A stretch of DNA of 64,000 nt, taken from assembly GCF_018531195.1 (NCBI RefSeq), contig NZ_JAHDYS010000005.1, forward strand, positions 62,001-126,000. The letters are read 5' to 3'. Within the stretch, counting starts at the first letter, position 1, and every line of letters starts with the position of its first letter. This DNA is from Pelotalea chapellei. GTDB taxonomy: Bacteria; Desulfobacterota; Desulfuromonadia; Geobacterales; Pseudopelobacteraceae. Made by a program: the position numbers and the translations under genes. This document shows, one piece after another, positions 20,187 through 28,928 of this stretch. The notes beneath the pieces were generated by a model that was not told where the DNA came from, did no database searches, and saw only the letters and a program-made list of their open reading frames with translations.

Positions 20187-21389
20187 ATGAAAAAACGAGT
20201 TGTAATTACCGGTCTGGGAGTATTCTGCGGTGTCGGTAAAAATATCCAGGAGTTTTCCGCAGCATTGAAATCAGATAAAACCGGCATCGGCGAATTTGAC
20301 CTGTTCGATGTCTCGGCCTTTCCTTCCCGCATCGCTTCGCAAGTAAGGAACTACGATCCTCTCGATCATTTTGACAAACGGACTGCCGCAAAATTGTCCC
20401 GTTCCGACCAGTTCGGCGTGATTGCCGCTGGAGAAGCGCTTCGTGACAGTGGTGTTCTCGGATGTTACTCACCCTACGACATGGGCGTTTCCATGGGGGG
20501 AGGGGCTGCCGGGATGTTCCAGGGAGAACGCTGGCTGAAGGCCCTGCTTGAAGGTCGCAAAGAGCATCCTTCACTGCTGCGCGGCATTTTGCCTGATCAA
20601 ACCGCCACGGACATATCCCGGATATATGGCTTGGGTGGTTACCAGGGAACGGTGACCACTGCCTGCTCGTCGTCTGCAACGGCCATTGGCTGGGGTGCCG
20701 ACCTGGTTGCCAGTGGAAGCCAGAAAATGGTTGTGGCAGGAGGCGCTGATACTCTATCTGTCCTGACCTTCTCCGGTTTTAATTCACTACGGGTGGTTGA
20801 TCCGCAGCCATGCGCACCTTTTAGTCTGGGCCGACAGGGAATTTCACTGGGAGAAGGGGCCGCCTTTGTTGTACTAGAGTCCGAAGAGGATGCTCTGGCA
20901 CGCGGTGCCCATATTCATGGAGCGATTCTCGGTTATTCCCTGGCTGGTGAGGCCCATCATATGACTGCGCCAGATCCTTCAGGCATGGTGGCTGCCCGAG
21001 TCATGCAGGAAGCTCTGAAATCGGCTTCTGTTGATCCGCTGCAGGTCGGTTGGGTGAATGCCCACGGCACCGGCACACCTCTCAATGACGTGGTTGAATC
21101 CAATGCAATGAGACTGGTATTTGGAGAAAGGACCGACCAGGTGCCGCTGGTTTCCACCAAGGCCATGACAGGTCACTGTCTGGGAGCTGCCGGATCCATA
21201 GAAGCAGTGGCAACTATCGTTGCCCTCAATGGCAACTTTATTCCCCAGACCCTCAATTATCGTGGAAGGGATCCGGAATGCGATCTGGAATATTGCCATG
21301 CCGGTCCCCGGACGACCGATAGCAGGATTGCCCTTTCAAACTCCTTTGCCTTTGGCGGGAATGTAACCTCTCTGGTACTTTCACTATGA
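20187..21389 (+). CDS. Ketosynthase, FabF type, complete active site
   Basis: A 400-residue beta-ketoacyl-ACP synthase. All catalytic residues are present: Cys160 in TVTTACSSSATAIG, His293 in NAHGTGTPLN, Lys325 and His330 in STKAMTGHCLGAAG. Start: ATG 20187 with the AGG about 9 bases ahead; an ATG six bases earlier is too close to the ribosome site. It condenses malonyl units onto the chain. It overlaps the second ketosynthase by ATGA, the usual arrangement for an alpha/beta heterodimer. Confidence 0.94.
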   Translation: MKKRVVITGLGVFCGVGKNIQEFSAALKSDKTGIGEFDLFDVSAFPSRIASQVRNYDPLDHFDKRTAAKLSRSDQFGVIAAGEALRDSGVLGCYSPYDMGVSMGGGAAGMFQGERWLKALLEGRKEHPSLLRGILPDQTATDISRIYGLGGYQGTVTTACSSSATAIGWGADLVASGSQKMVVAGGADTLSVLTFSGFNSLRVVDPQPCAPFSLGRQGISLGEGAAFVVLESEEDALARGAHIHGAILGYSLAGEAHHMTAPDPSGMVAARVMQEALKSASVDPLQVGWVNAHGTGTPLNDVVESNAMRLVFGERTDQVPLVSTKAMTGHCLGAAGSIEAVATIVALNGNFIPQTLNYRGRDPECDLEYCHAGPRTTDSRIALSNSFAFGGNVTSLVLSL

Positions 21390-22429
21390 ACAATTCCTTT
21401 GATGATATTGTAATCACCGGTTCTGCGGTCATCTCAGCAGCTGGAATCGGTGTATCTGCCGTACAGGAACTGATCAGTTCCGGTGGCGATGCACTGACGG
21501 ATATCCCTGCAGATATTCTCGGATCAGAGGGTTATCGCTGGGGCAAAACTACCGGCTTTACCGTCTCAACCTTTATGCCTCCCATGAAGGCACGCAAGAT
21601 GGATCGTTGCAGCCAATTCGCTGTGATTGCCACTGGTATGGCTCTGAAGGATGCTGCCCTCGATCCTAAATCCATTGCCCCCGAAAGACTTGGAATCGCT
21701 CTCGGCAGTGGTTTTTGCGGTGTCTCCACATCAGCTGAATTTTTGACGGGCTATTTCACAGCCGGGGTGGAAGGTCTGATACCAATGATCTTTCCTAATA
21801 CCGTGCCCAATGCACCTGCCAGTAACGCCTCTATTGAACATGGCTTTAAGGGTCCAAATGTAACCCTTGTCCAGCGCTTCTGTTCGGCTGAATCTGCCTT
21901 GCTTCATGCTTGCCGTTATATCCAGGAAGGGCGTGCCGATGTCATGCTGGCCGGCGGTGTTGATGATTTGATGCCGCTGCTTGTCAAGGGATTCGCTGCA
22001 TTTGGTCAACTCACGCGCAGTACGCCCCCATTTGGCGAGGGATGCGGCATTCTTGTCCTGGAAAAACTGGCTCATGCCCGTGCACGTGATGCCCGAATTT
22101 TGGCCACCGTTGAATCGGTGCGGAGTCTTGGTATGCTTATACCAGGGCACGAGCAGGAAGGTATTGATCTGCTCACTGGCCCCATGGAGGATTGCAGGCT
22201 CGTGTCTGTTTCAGGGTGTGCTGCCGATGTTCCTGAAATGTTGAAGGCTGCCGATGGAATAACACGTATCGAAGTAGGGCGCGCCATCGGAAGATCGCTT
22301 GCCATGGGAGGAACAGCCCTGGCTACACTCGTTGCATCGCTTTCTGCCGGGGAACGCGGGGTTCACATCGCAGCCTCCCCGGAAGGTCCCTGTTTCTCCC
22401 TTAGTGTGACAGGGGGCTCTCCTGTTTAA
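21386..22429 (+). CDS. Degenerate ketosynthase, chain-length-factor-like
   Basis: A 347-residue protein with the thiolase-like ketosynthase fold, about 50-60 residues shorter than FabF. A cysteine remains at the nucleophile position (Cys166 in VQRFCSAESALLHAC), but the NAHGTGT and second histidine blocks are gone and the segment between them is deleted. It is translationally coupled to the complete ketosynthase, as are the chain-length factors of type II polyketide and aryl polyene systems. Likely a non-catalytic partner that shapes chain length (inference). It overlaps the next gene as well. Confidence 0.85.
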   Translation: MNNSFDDIVITGSAVISAAGIGVSAVQELISSGGDALTDIPADILGSEGYRWGKTTGFTVSTFMPPMKARKMDRCSQFAVIATGMALKDAALDPKSIAPERLGIALGSGFCGVSTSAEFLTGYFTAGVEGLIPMIFPNTVPNAPASNASIEHGFKGPNVTLVQRFCSAESALLHACRYIQEGRADVMLAGGVDDLMPLLVKGFAAFGQLTRSTPPFGEGCGILVLEKLAHARARDARILATVESVRSLGMLIPGHEQEGIDLLTGPMEDCRLVSVSGCAADVPEMLKAADGITRIEVGRAIGRSLAMGGTALATLVASLSAGERGVHIAASPEGPCFSLSVTGGSPV

Positions 22430-22808
22430 TCCTGATCCTGCCGCATATCTTCCCCATCGTTATCCATTTTTGATGCTCGACAGATTGCTCGCTCTCGAAC
22501 CGGGTGTTTCCGCCTGTGCGGAACGGCAGCTGACGGGAACCTCAGGCAATTTTCCTCAGGTATGTCTGATCGAGTGCATCGCCCAATTAGGCGGTATTAT
22601 TGCCATACAGGAAGAAGAGGAGGGAGGTTTTCTTGCTTCCATCAACAGTGCTGAATTTGGAGAGCTACCTTGCGCAGGGGACATTCTGACGATTTCAGCT
22701 AAAATCGTGGCCTCCTTCGGAAGGCTTTTCCTCATGGAAGGAGAGGTTGATTGCGGGGGACGCATGCTGGTGCGGGCAAAGTTATCTTTGGGGGTTGGAA
22801 AATTATGA
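22422..22808 (+). CDS. Hotdog 3-hydroxyacyl-ACP dehydratase-like protein (FabZ/ApeP-like), probable CTG start
   Basis: The family block LPHRYPFLMLDR is upstream of the first TTG/ATG (22470, 22473), so those starts would cut it off. Reading the frame upward gives only CTG at 22422, with AGGGGG five bases before it, and the frame is closed by a stop at 22407. I therefore call a CTG start, 128 residues. The usual active-site His of GHFPG is replaced (GNFPQ), while the glutamate of LIECIAQ is kept, as in ApeP-like hotdog proteins. It should dehydrate 3-hydroxyacyl chains, or, if inactive, pair with another dehydratase. It overlaps the genes on both sides. Confidence 0.75.
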   Translation: MFNPDPAAYLPHRYPFLMLDRLLALEPGVSACAERQLTGTSGNFPQVCLIECIAQLGGIIAIQEEEEGGFLASINSAEFGELPCAGDILTISAKIVASFGRLFLMEGEVDCGGRMLVRAKLSLGVGKL

Positions 22809-23407
22809 TCCGGTTTTTGTTTGCACTTACCATAGTTTTTTTATCTGTTTTACCGGTCCAGGCACGTCCGGTGCCCCCTTTGGACGGTCTGGAGGCACTG
22901 CGCAAGGCTTTTGCCGATGTATCCGATTTCACAGCTGAAATTGTCCAGGAGAAGCGTCTTTCGCTGATGAAACGTACCATGACCATGAACGGTACTGTAC
23001 GTTTTCGCAAGCCTGACCTGTTTTTTATGGAGATACTTTCTCCATATCCCAGCCGCTTGCTGCTGCGGGATAACGTGGTCGAACAGATTACAGGCACTGG
23101 AGACCGCAACAGGATTGTACTGCCGCCTGAGCAGGGGCTGAAACGCTGGTTCTCGAAGATTGCAGAGCCGATAACTGTCATGCCTGAGGGAATGAAGGTT
23201 CTTGCGGACAAGTCAGGTGCGGTCTATACCGTTACGATCATGCCTCAGGGCAAGGGGCAGGTACGAGAGCTGGTCATCACATTTCAGGAAGATGGCGTCA
23301 TCAAGCGCCTGGTGATAGCCGAGCAGAACGGTGACCGGGCTGTGATGACATTTCGCAAAGTGCGTAAAAACATCCGATTGACTGAGAAAGATTTCAGGCT
23401 GGAATGA
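22805..23407 (+). CDS. LolA-like outer-membrane lipoprotein carrier
   Basis: A 200-residue secreted protein: signal peptide (about 1-19, ending VQA), then a LolA-like half-barrel. Features include a DVSDFTAEIVQEKRL strand, GTVRFRKPDLFFMEIL and a C-terminal VRKNIRLTEKDFRLE, typical of the LolA C-terminal strand. It starts by ATGA overlap with the dehydratase. In aryl polyene clusters, a LolA-like protein ferries the product across the periplasm; the same job is likely here. Confidence 0.87.
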   Translation: MIRFLFALTIVFLSVLPVQARPVPPLDGLEALRKAFADVSDFTAEIVQEKRLSLMKRTMTMNGTVRFRKPDLFFMEILSPYPSRLLLRDNVVEQITGTGDRNRIVLPPEQGLKRWFSKIAEPITVMPEGMKVLADKSGAVYTVTIMPQGKGQVRELVITFQEDGVIKRLVIAEQNGDRAVMTFRKVRKNIRLTEKDFRLE

Positions 23408-23450
23408 TCTCCGGCATAGATAAACAAACAATCATAAAGAGGACCTTCTC

Positions 23451-24155
23451 TTGATAAATCCAAAGCAAAAACTGTCGGTACTGGCACTGTGCATTGTTAG
23501 CCTGCTCATTTTTTCCGGGTGTGCCACCACTTCCGGGACAGTGGATTATCGGCCGAATGCCGTTGTAGAGACGCTTTCTTCTGCTGTTGCATTATCGGTT
23601 CAAACCTCGGATCGCGGCATGTCCGGGCAGGGATATATGGTGTTCCGCAAACCGGACCAGGTGCATCTGGTCGTGCTGTCTCCTTTCGGTACAACGATAA
23701 TGGAAGTTTTTGCCTTGGGTAAACAGATCACTCTTATTTTCCCTTCCAAAGCTACAGCCTACACCGGCAGCATCGATGAACTTCCCGACGGCGGCGGTCT
23801 GCAGGGGTGGCGCATGATGCGCTGGGTCATGGATGCCGACCCTTCTAACGAAAGGCACGGTAACGGCACAGTCGAGCGTATGGGGAAATTAGGGTTCATT
23901 GAAAAAGTGACCTATGCTGATGGACTGATAACTTCCAAATCAGCCCCCAACGGGGACCAGGTTTTCTATGAAAAATATGAAGTAATCGGCGGCGTGCCGG
24001 TTGCTGTCAAAGTTGAGATGCGTAATATCCGTGATGATCGTGTCCGGCTGACGCTTAATGAACCTGAGGTTAATACTGCCTTGGAAGATGCCGTGTTCAT
24101 ACCCCAACTTGAGGGGTTCACCATTCTGCCGTTGTCTGATCTCAAAGGGTTGTGA
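23451..24155 (+). CDS. LolB-like outer-membrane lipoprotein
   Basis: TTG start with AGAGGA ahead. The signal ends at the lipobox LIFSGC (lipidated Cys24); 234 residues in all. The mature part has LolB/DUF4292-like beta strands such as GYMVFRKPDQVHLVV and MEVFALGKQITLIFPS. With the LolA-like protein it makes a two-part delivery route from the periplasm into the outer membrane. It lies 43 bases after that gene and is the last member of the cluster. The gap to pilQ is 221 bases and holds nothing I recognise. Confidence 0.8.
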   Translation: MINPKQKLSVLALCIVSLLIFSGCATTSGTVDYRPNAVVETLSSAVALSVQTSDRGMSGQGYMVFRKPDQVHLVVLSPFGTTIMEVFALGKQITLIFPSKATAYTGSIDELPDGGGLQGWRMMRWVMDADPSNERHGNGTVERMGKLGFIEKVTYADGLITSKSAPNGDQVFYEKYEVIGGVPVAVKVEMRNIRDDRVRLTLNEPEVNTALEDAVFIPQLEGFTILPLSDLKGL

Positions 24156-24376
24156 TTACTGAGCAGTCCTGCTGTCTCCTTTCCATTCCGTCGTGACCCT
24201 ATACGGATTACCTTGCCTTGCAGCAATGCTTTTGGCAATCCTCTTCCGCGAAACATAGCAAAAGACAAACTCTCTGCGACACCCCGAAACAGCAACAATG
24301 GCTTGATTATTTGCGGGTTTTACCCTATTTTATACAGTACTTTTCTATAGATTTGTCTGAAGGCGGGGTTGTTTTG

Positions 24377-26668
24377 ATGAAAGAATTTTCAAGGGTTCAC
24401 GCCCATTTATTGCAAGTTACTTTTGTAATTCTAACGTTTGCATTTTTTTCTTCTCCTTGTCTTGCAGCACAGCTTAAACTCTCCTTTGTCTCTTCCGGCA
24501 ATGAGTATGCAACCATTTCGGCAGACCAGGAGATCGAATTTACCTCCTTTAAGGTGCAAAATCCTTATCGGCTGGTAATAGATGTCAAGAATCTTTCCGC
24601 CGATCCAGGTGAACTTCTCAACAAAAATGAACACCTAGCAAAGCTGACAGTCAGCGGCACCAGCACCGGCACTCGAATTGTGGTGGAGCCAGCGGGGAAA
24701 ACACCCCTGATTTTGAAACAGATTTCAAAGAATACTTTGAGTATTGTCGGGGTGCCTGAGCCCAAACAGGCTGTTGTGCCAGTTGTTCCCTCCAATTCTG
24801 TTGCTCCCGCTTCTGCTCCTGTTACCACACCAACAGCCACTGCTTCTGCTTCTGCTGCCAGTTTGATCATTAAGGATAATTCAGTGATGATCGGCACAAG
24901 TGGCTTCATCGATAACGTTTCAACTTTCAGTTTTCCCGAGTCAGACAGGCTGGTTTTCATCTTAAAGGACACGGTTCTTGCCTTTAAGGAGGGACGTTAT
25001 CCGCTCGGTTTCCTGAACCTGTCTCACCTCGAAGTGGAGCAGGAGGGACCCAACACTAAACTGACCTTCACGGTCCAAAAGAATAAGCCTCTTCCCAATT
25101 ACCTCTCAACCAAAGACACCAATGCAGTCGCCATACGGTTCTTTGTGATCGACGAAACAAAAAACACCGTTCAGAAAACAGATTCCCTTTCCCCCAAATC
25201 CAAAATGATTACTCAGGACAGCGACCCCAACTTCAAAGCTCCCTCTGCAAAATACAAGGGACAGAAGATTTCTCTCGATTTCGATAATGCGGAACTGAAA
25301 CAGATATTCAGATTGCTGTCTGAAGTGAACAAGAAAAATTACATCCTCAGCGATGAGGTCAAGGGCAACATCAGCATAAAGTTGACCAATGTGCCTTGGG
25401 ACCAGGCATATGAACTGCTTTTAAGGGTCAATAACCTTGCGGCTATTGAGGAAGGGAATATCGTAGAAATCATCAGCTTTAATCAGAAAGTGGAACGGGT
25501 TAAGAAACAGCTGGAAGAGGAAGATTTCAACAAAGCGCGTGAGACAGTAGGAATATGTGCCGTTCAACTGCGGCATGCATCTGCGCCGAAAGTTGCTACA
25601 GCAGCAACAGCCATTCTTAAGAACAGTGCCAAAACACCAACCCGGGAAGAGACTGCAAAGGTTCAAGCTAGAGCAACCGGCGGTAATGCAGGTGTCTATC
25701 CTGAAGCCAATGCAGATGGCCGCCAGAGTAAAGATATTGAACCACGGCCTGTTAACGTTCCAGTGGCAGCTGAATATAACAACATCTATGCAGAACCCAA
25801 TTCAAACCGGCTTATCATCAGGGACTTGCCTTCCAAATTTCCTGAGGTGCTCAAACTTCTCAGTCTTCTGGATGTTCCAGATCAGCAGGTGATGATTGAA
25901 GCGAGAATTGTACAAGCTACAACAGGTTTTACAAAGTCCCTTGGAATTCAGTGGGGGGTGCATCGAATTAAGGGGGCGGGCGGTATAAAACAAGATGGTC
26001 CTTTTCAAGATTTTGGATTTGGAGGTCTCATAGATAGAGCAATTTCTACAACAGGAACGATGGATACTTATGGTATGGGACTCACTTTCGGTACCCTTGT
26101 CGGTGGCATTGAGCTTGACATGAGACTTTCAGCAGCAGCAGACATGAATATGGCAAAGGTCATTTCGACCCCCAGGATAGCAACCACCTATGGTGAGACT
26201 GCAACCATCAAGGATGGTACCCAGTATCCCTATGCCAAGACAGATGGGTTATCCGGCCAGGTTACCTACGAGTTCAAGGATGCAGTCCTGTCCCTGGACG
26301 TCACACCAACCATCACACCGGCTTGTGACGTCATCATGAAATTAGAGGTAACCAACGACTCTCTTGGTGCCCCCATAAACGGCCAGGTGCCGATCAACAA
26401 AAAAACAGCAAAAACAACGCTGTCCATTCAAAACGGCGAGACTGCTGTTATTGGCGGGACATTTATTAATGACGAAACGGAAAGGGAATCTGGAGTTCCT
26501 TACCTAATGGATATTCCGTGGTTGGGTCGGCTTTTTAAATCCAAGTCCAACGATAAAAATCGGCGGGAACTTTTGATCTTCCTGACCCCACGGCTCTTGA
26601 ACAACAATTGCAACAGCTCGGATGTAATAAAGTTGAAGTACAACAAACTTGAATGTGCCACCATCTGA
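24377..26668 (+). CDS. pilQ: Type IV pilus secretin
   Basis: Outer-membrane ring through which the pilus passes. I start at ATG 24377, where a signal peptide (FFSSPCLAA) begins; an upstream in-frame extension is rejected. Of 763 residues: AMIN domains at about 30-110 and 170-265, an STN/Secretin_N domain (KISLDFDNAELKQIFRLL), a NolW-type strand (PNSNRLIIRDLPSKF), then the secretin beta-barrel with VISTPRIATTYGETATIKDG and a final ELLIFLTPRLL. PilM, N, O and P genes are not beside it, unlike the usual pilMNOPQ order. It is followed by the minor pilin genes. Confidence 0.93.
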   Translation: MKEFSRVHAHLLQVTFVILTFAFFSSPCLAAQLKLSFVSSGNEYATISADQEIEFTSFKVQNPYRLVIDVKNLSADPGELLNKNEHLAKLTVSGTSTGTRIVVEPAGKTPLILKQISKNTLSIVGVPEPKQAVVPVVPSNSVAPASAPVTTPTATASASAASLIIKDNSVMIGTSGFIDNVSTFSFPESDRLVFILKDTVLAFKEGRYPLGFLNLSHLEVEQEGPNTKLTFTVQKNKPLPNYLSTKDTNAVAIRFFVIDETKNTVQKTDSLSPKSKMITQDSDPNFKAPSAKYKGQKISLDFDNAELKQIFRLLSEVNKKNYILSDEVKGNISIKLTNVPWDQAYELLLRVNNLAAIEEGNIVEIISFNQKVERVKKQLEEEDFNKARETVGICAVQLRHASAPKVATAATAILKNSAKTPTREETAKVQARATGGNAGVYPEANADGRQSKDIEPRPVNVPVAAEYNNIYAEPNSNRLIIRDLPSKFPEVLKLLSLLDVPDQQVMIEARIVQATTGFTKSLGIQWGVHRIKGAGGIKQDGPFQDFGFGGLIDRAISTTGTMDTYGMGLTFGTLVGGIELDMRLSAAADMNMAKVISTPRIATTYGETATIKDGTQYPYAKTDGLSGQVTYEFKDAVLSLDVTPTITPACDVIMKLEVTNDSLGAPINGQVPINKKTAKTTLSIQNGETAVIGGTFINDETERESGVPYLMDIPWLGRLFKSKSNDKNRRELLIFLTPRLLNNNCNSSDVIKLKYNKLECATI

Positions 26669-26718
26669 TGGAAGACGGCCATGTATCGGTACCTGTAAAG
26701 ACTAAACCCCTCACCGCT

Positions 26719-27144
26719 ATGCAAATTCCTTTTCGCTCCTTTGCAGGTTTCAGTCTTGTCGAAGTGATGGTCGCCATTCTGTTGCTGGTGGTTGGCGTTC
26801 TTGCCGCCCTGAGCATGGTCAGCACCGCAATCAAGCACAACAGCATTGCAAATCGATTATCGGTAGAGACAGCGCTTCGTCAGCAGGTGATGGAGGAACT
26901 GCTTTCGAAAAAAGTTGATGACCCTGTTGTAAACACGGATACCACCACTAATAAGGTCTTTGATCTTAATGGCATCAACACTCCAGGTACCAATATTACC
27001 ATTCAGGGTGCCGGCAGATTCAAGGCGCAGTACAGGATTACTACTAATAATCCTGTCAGTGGAGTGAGCAGGATAGATGTTTTTGCAGCACTCTCGACTG
27101 CGAGCAATGTCCCCATGCTGACATGTTACAAGAGGGTTCAATGA
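26719..27144 (+). CDS. pilV: Minor pilin/prepilin
   Basis: Short leader ending in G, then the type IV prepilin signature FSLVEVMVAILLLVVGVLA with the essential Glu5. I start at ATG 26719, which gives a 10-residue leader; longer starts exist but have no better ribosome site. The 141-residue protein matches PilV in size. It overlaps pilW by ATGA. Minor pilins prime fibre assembly. Confidence 0.85.
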   Translation: MQIPFRSFAGFSLVEVMVAILLLVVGVLAALSMVSTAIKHNSIANRLSVETALRQQVMEELLSKKVDDPVVNTDTTTNKVFDLNGINTPGTNITIQGAGRFKAQYRITTNNPVSGVSRIDVFAALSTASNVPMLTCYKRVQ

Positions 27145-28055
27145 AGCCGCAGATCGACCGCCAAGCGCAGTTGGGCTTCACCCTGGTAGAAATCCTGATC
27201 GTAATTCTGCTGTTCGGAATTTTTATGGGCGCTGTTTACTCTCTGTATGTAGCCCACATGAGGACCGCCTTTCGACAGGAAGAGGTGGTTGATGTACAGC
27301 AAAACCTTCGTATAGCCATGGATGCCGTAACTCGTGATCTGCAAACAGCGGGTTTCCTGATTCCGCTTCAGGCCACAACCTTAAATCCAGCAATGTCCAA
27401 CTTGTCCACCGTCAATCTGAATACCGCCTCGGCCAAAAAAATCTACACAAGGCTTGCAGCTGACATTTCCACAATAGGGGTTCAAAAGTTAAGCCTGTCC
27501 GTTGCCTCCTCAGCCGAGGCAAACAGTTTTGCAAATATTAGTGCAGTTCGCATCATTCGTCCCTTGACCCGCAATGAGCCGTACTCAATTGTCCCTCAGA
27601 ATAACCTTTTCTCCGTTGAGTCGATAGATTCCTCCCCTGCAATAAATGTCAAAACACCTGATAAGGCCGCGTCAATTGAAATTTACTATAAGGCTGGTGA
27701 TGTGATCTGCGGGTTGGATAGTACTACGTCCATTAACTATCCCGAAACCGTCGGCTATGCCGTTACCAGGAATAATCCGGCCTGTGGTGCAGGCTGTTTG
27801 CAGCGAACGATCAACGGTCGTACGGAGTTGATTGCTCAAAGTATCTCCAACCTTAGGTTTGCATATCTACTGGACGATGGCACCGCCACAGGCAAGGAAG
27901 TAAACGATCTTGCAGGCCTTACTTCAGACGACCTTGCGGGCCTCAGGGCTGTTCGAGTCACCATCATCGGTCAGACCATGCGCGCATCAACTCCGGGTGA
28001 GGGTCCGGCTGTCCGTGAAGTGACCTCCATCGTGCGGCTGAGGAACAGGAGATGA
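27141..28055 (+). CDS. pilW: Minor pilin/prepilin
   Basis: Prepilin of 304 residues with signature GFTLVEILIVILLFGIFMGAVY and Glu5. The ATG overlaps the pilV stop (ATGA) and its own stop overlaps pilX. The long C-terminal part with LLDDGTATG and VRVTIIGQT strands fits the PilW family. It is part of the minor-pilin complex with PilV, PilX and PilY1. Confidence 0.87.
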   Translation: MKPQIDRQAQLGFTLVEILIVILLFGIFMGAVYSLYVAHMRTAFRQEEVVDVQQNLRIAMDAVTRDLQTAGFLIPLQATTLNPAMSNLSTVNLNTASAKKIYTRLAADISTIGVQKLSLSVASSAEANSFANISAVRIIRPLTRNEPYSIVPQNNLFSVESIDSSPAINVKTPDKAASIEIYYKAGDVICGLDSTTSINYPETVGYAVTRNNPACGAGCLQRTINGRTELIAQSISNLRFAYLLDDGTATGKEVNDLAGLTSDDLAGLRAVRVTIIGQTMRASTPGEGPAVREVTSIVRLRNRR

Positions 28056-28534
28056 GCCTTTCACCACCTTTCGCCGTCGCAAAATCGGGTTGCCAGAGAG
28101 GCGCGAGCGAGCATGGTGCGGCACTGATTGTCGTATTGATGATGCTGCTTCTTCTCTCCATCCTCGGTATGACGCTGCTGACCTCCTCCACTACCGAGTT
28201 GCAGATTGCCGGAAATTACCGCACCAGCCAGCAGGCTTTCTACACCGCCGATGCGATCCTTGAGTTTGCCCAGACCGACCCCGCCGCCTATACTGCCATT
28301 ATTCCCGGTGTTCAGAACAAATATTCAAGTGCAGTTGTAAAAGTGGGTGACAACGCGGCAACCTACAAGGTTGAATTCGTCGGTACCGGTATGGCACCTC
28401 CCGGCAGTGGCAGCGACGACAGTTTTCAGTCCTATTTTTACATTGTAGATGTTACCGGTAGTGGTCCCAATAGTGCTGCCGCCGAACTGGAGTCTGAAGT
28501 TGCGAGGGTGGTTCCCAAGGTCAAAGATTACTGA
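28052..28534 (+). CDS. pilX: Minor pilin
   Basis: A 160-residue pilin with an N-terminal segment EHGAALIVVLMMLLLLSILG and the family block STTELQIAGNYRTSQQAFYTADAILE, which is diagnostic of PilX. It starts by ATGA overlap with pilW. It is a partner of PilY1 and helps initiate pilus assembly. Confidence 0.9.
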   Translation: MSLSPPFAVAKSGCQRGASEHGAALIVVLMMLLLLSILGMTLLTSSTTELQIAGNYRTSQQAFYTADAILEFAQTDPAAYTAIIPGVQNKYSSAVVKVGDNAATYKVEFVGTGMAPPGSGSDDSFQSYFYIVDVTGSGPNSAAAELESEVARVVPKVKDY

Positions 28535-28547
28535 CAGAGGAGCAGTT

Positions 28548-28907
28548 ATGAAAAATATTATATACGTGATGCTGTTGGCTATGCTGGTCTGTCTGCAATC
28601 GCCACAGGCTCAGGCAGCCGTCAGCGTGATGGGGAGCGGCTATAACCCCCGCATGATTTATTCCGGTCCCTTTCAAGATCAGGTGCTTTATTACCGCTAC
28701 CCTGGCTACACACTCTGGCAGCGTGGTTACAGCCGGGAACTCGATTCATTAGCGTGCCGTCCAGCAGTAATCAGTTTCAAAACCAGCGGCACCTGGCAGG
28801 GGCATCTCAAACCTGACGGTTCCTGTGGCAGTCCGGCCGAACCGGCGGAGTGGGCTTTGGGTAACCGGCTGAATTATGATCGAGTACCCATAAGCAACAA
28901 ACGTTAG
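28548..28907 (+). CDS. Small secreted protein of unknown function in the pilus operon
   Basis: ATG with AGAGGA upstream. The signal peptide ends at QAQA; the mature part is about 95 residues, rich in Tyr, Gly, Pro and with two cysteines (SLACRP and GSCGSP) that may form a disulfide. It lies between pilX and pilY1, which are only 14 and 22 bases away, so it is surely in the same transcript. I do not recognise the family. A role in pilus assembly or PilY1 secretion is likely by position only. Confidence 0.75.
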   Translation: MKNIIYVMLLAMLVCLQSPQAQAAVSVMGSGYNPRMIYSGPFQDQVLYYRYPGYTLWQRGYSRELDSLACRPAVISFKTSGTWQGHLKPDGSCGSPAEPAEWALGNRLNYDRVPISNKR

Positions 28908-28928
28908 GGCAGTGTGAGGAAACCTGAT

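Noticed and set aside
8602-24155. CRISPR array linked to the Cas6-like gene
   Set aside because: I looked for regularly spaced direct repeats around 8.5-10 kb and further downstream and found none.
24218-24376. Upstream extension of pilQ by 53 residues
   Set aside because: It is hydrophilic and removes the signal peptide from the N-terminus; ATG 24377 starts at the signal.
24160-24376. Cyclic di-GMP (GEMM) riboswitch ahead of pilQ
   Set aside because: Some A-rich GCAAA segments are present, but the expected paired arms and conserved loops could not be drawn.
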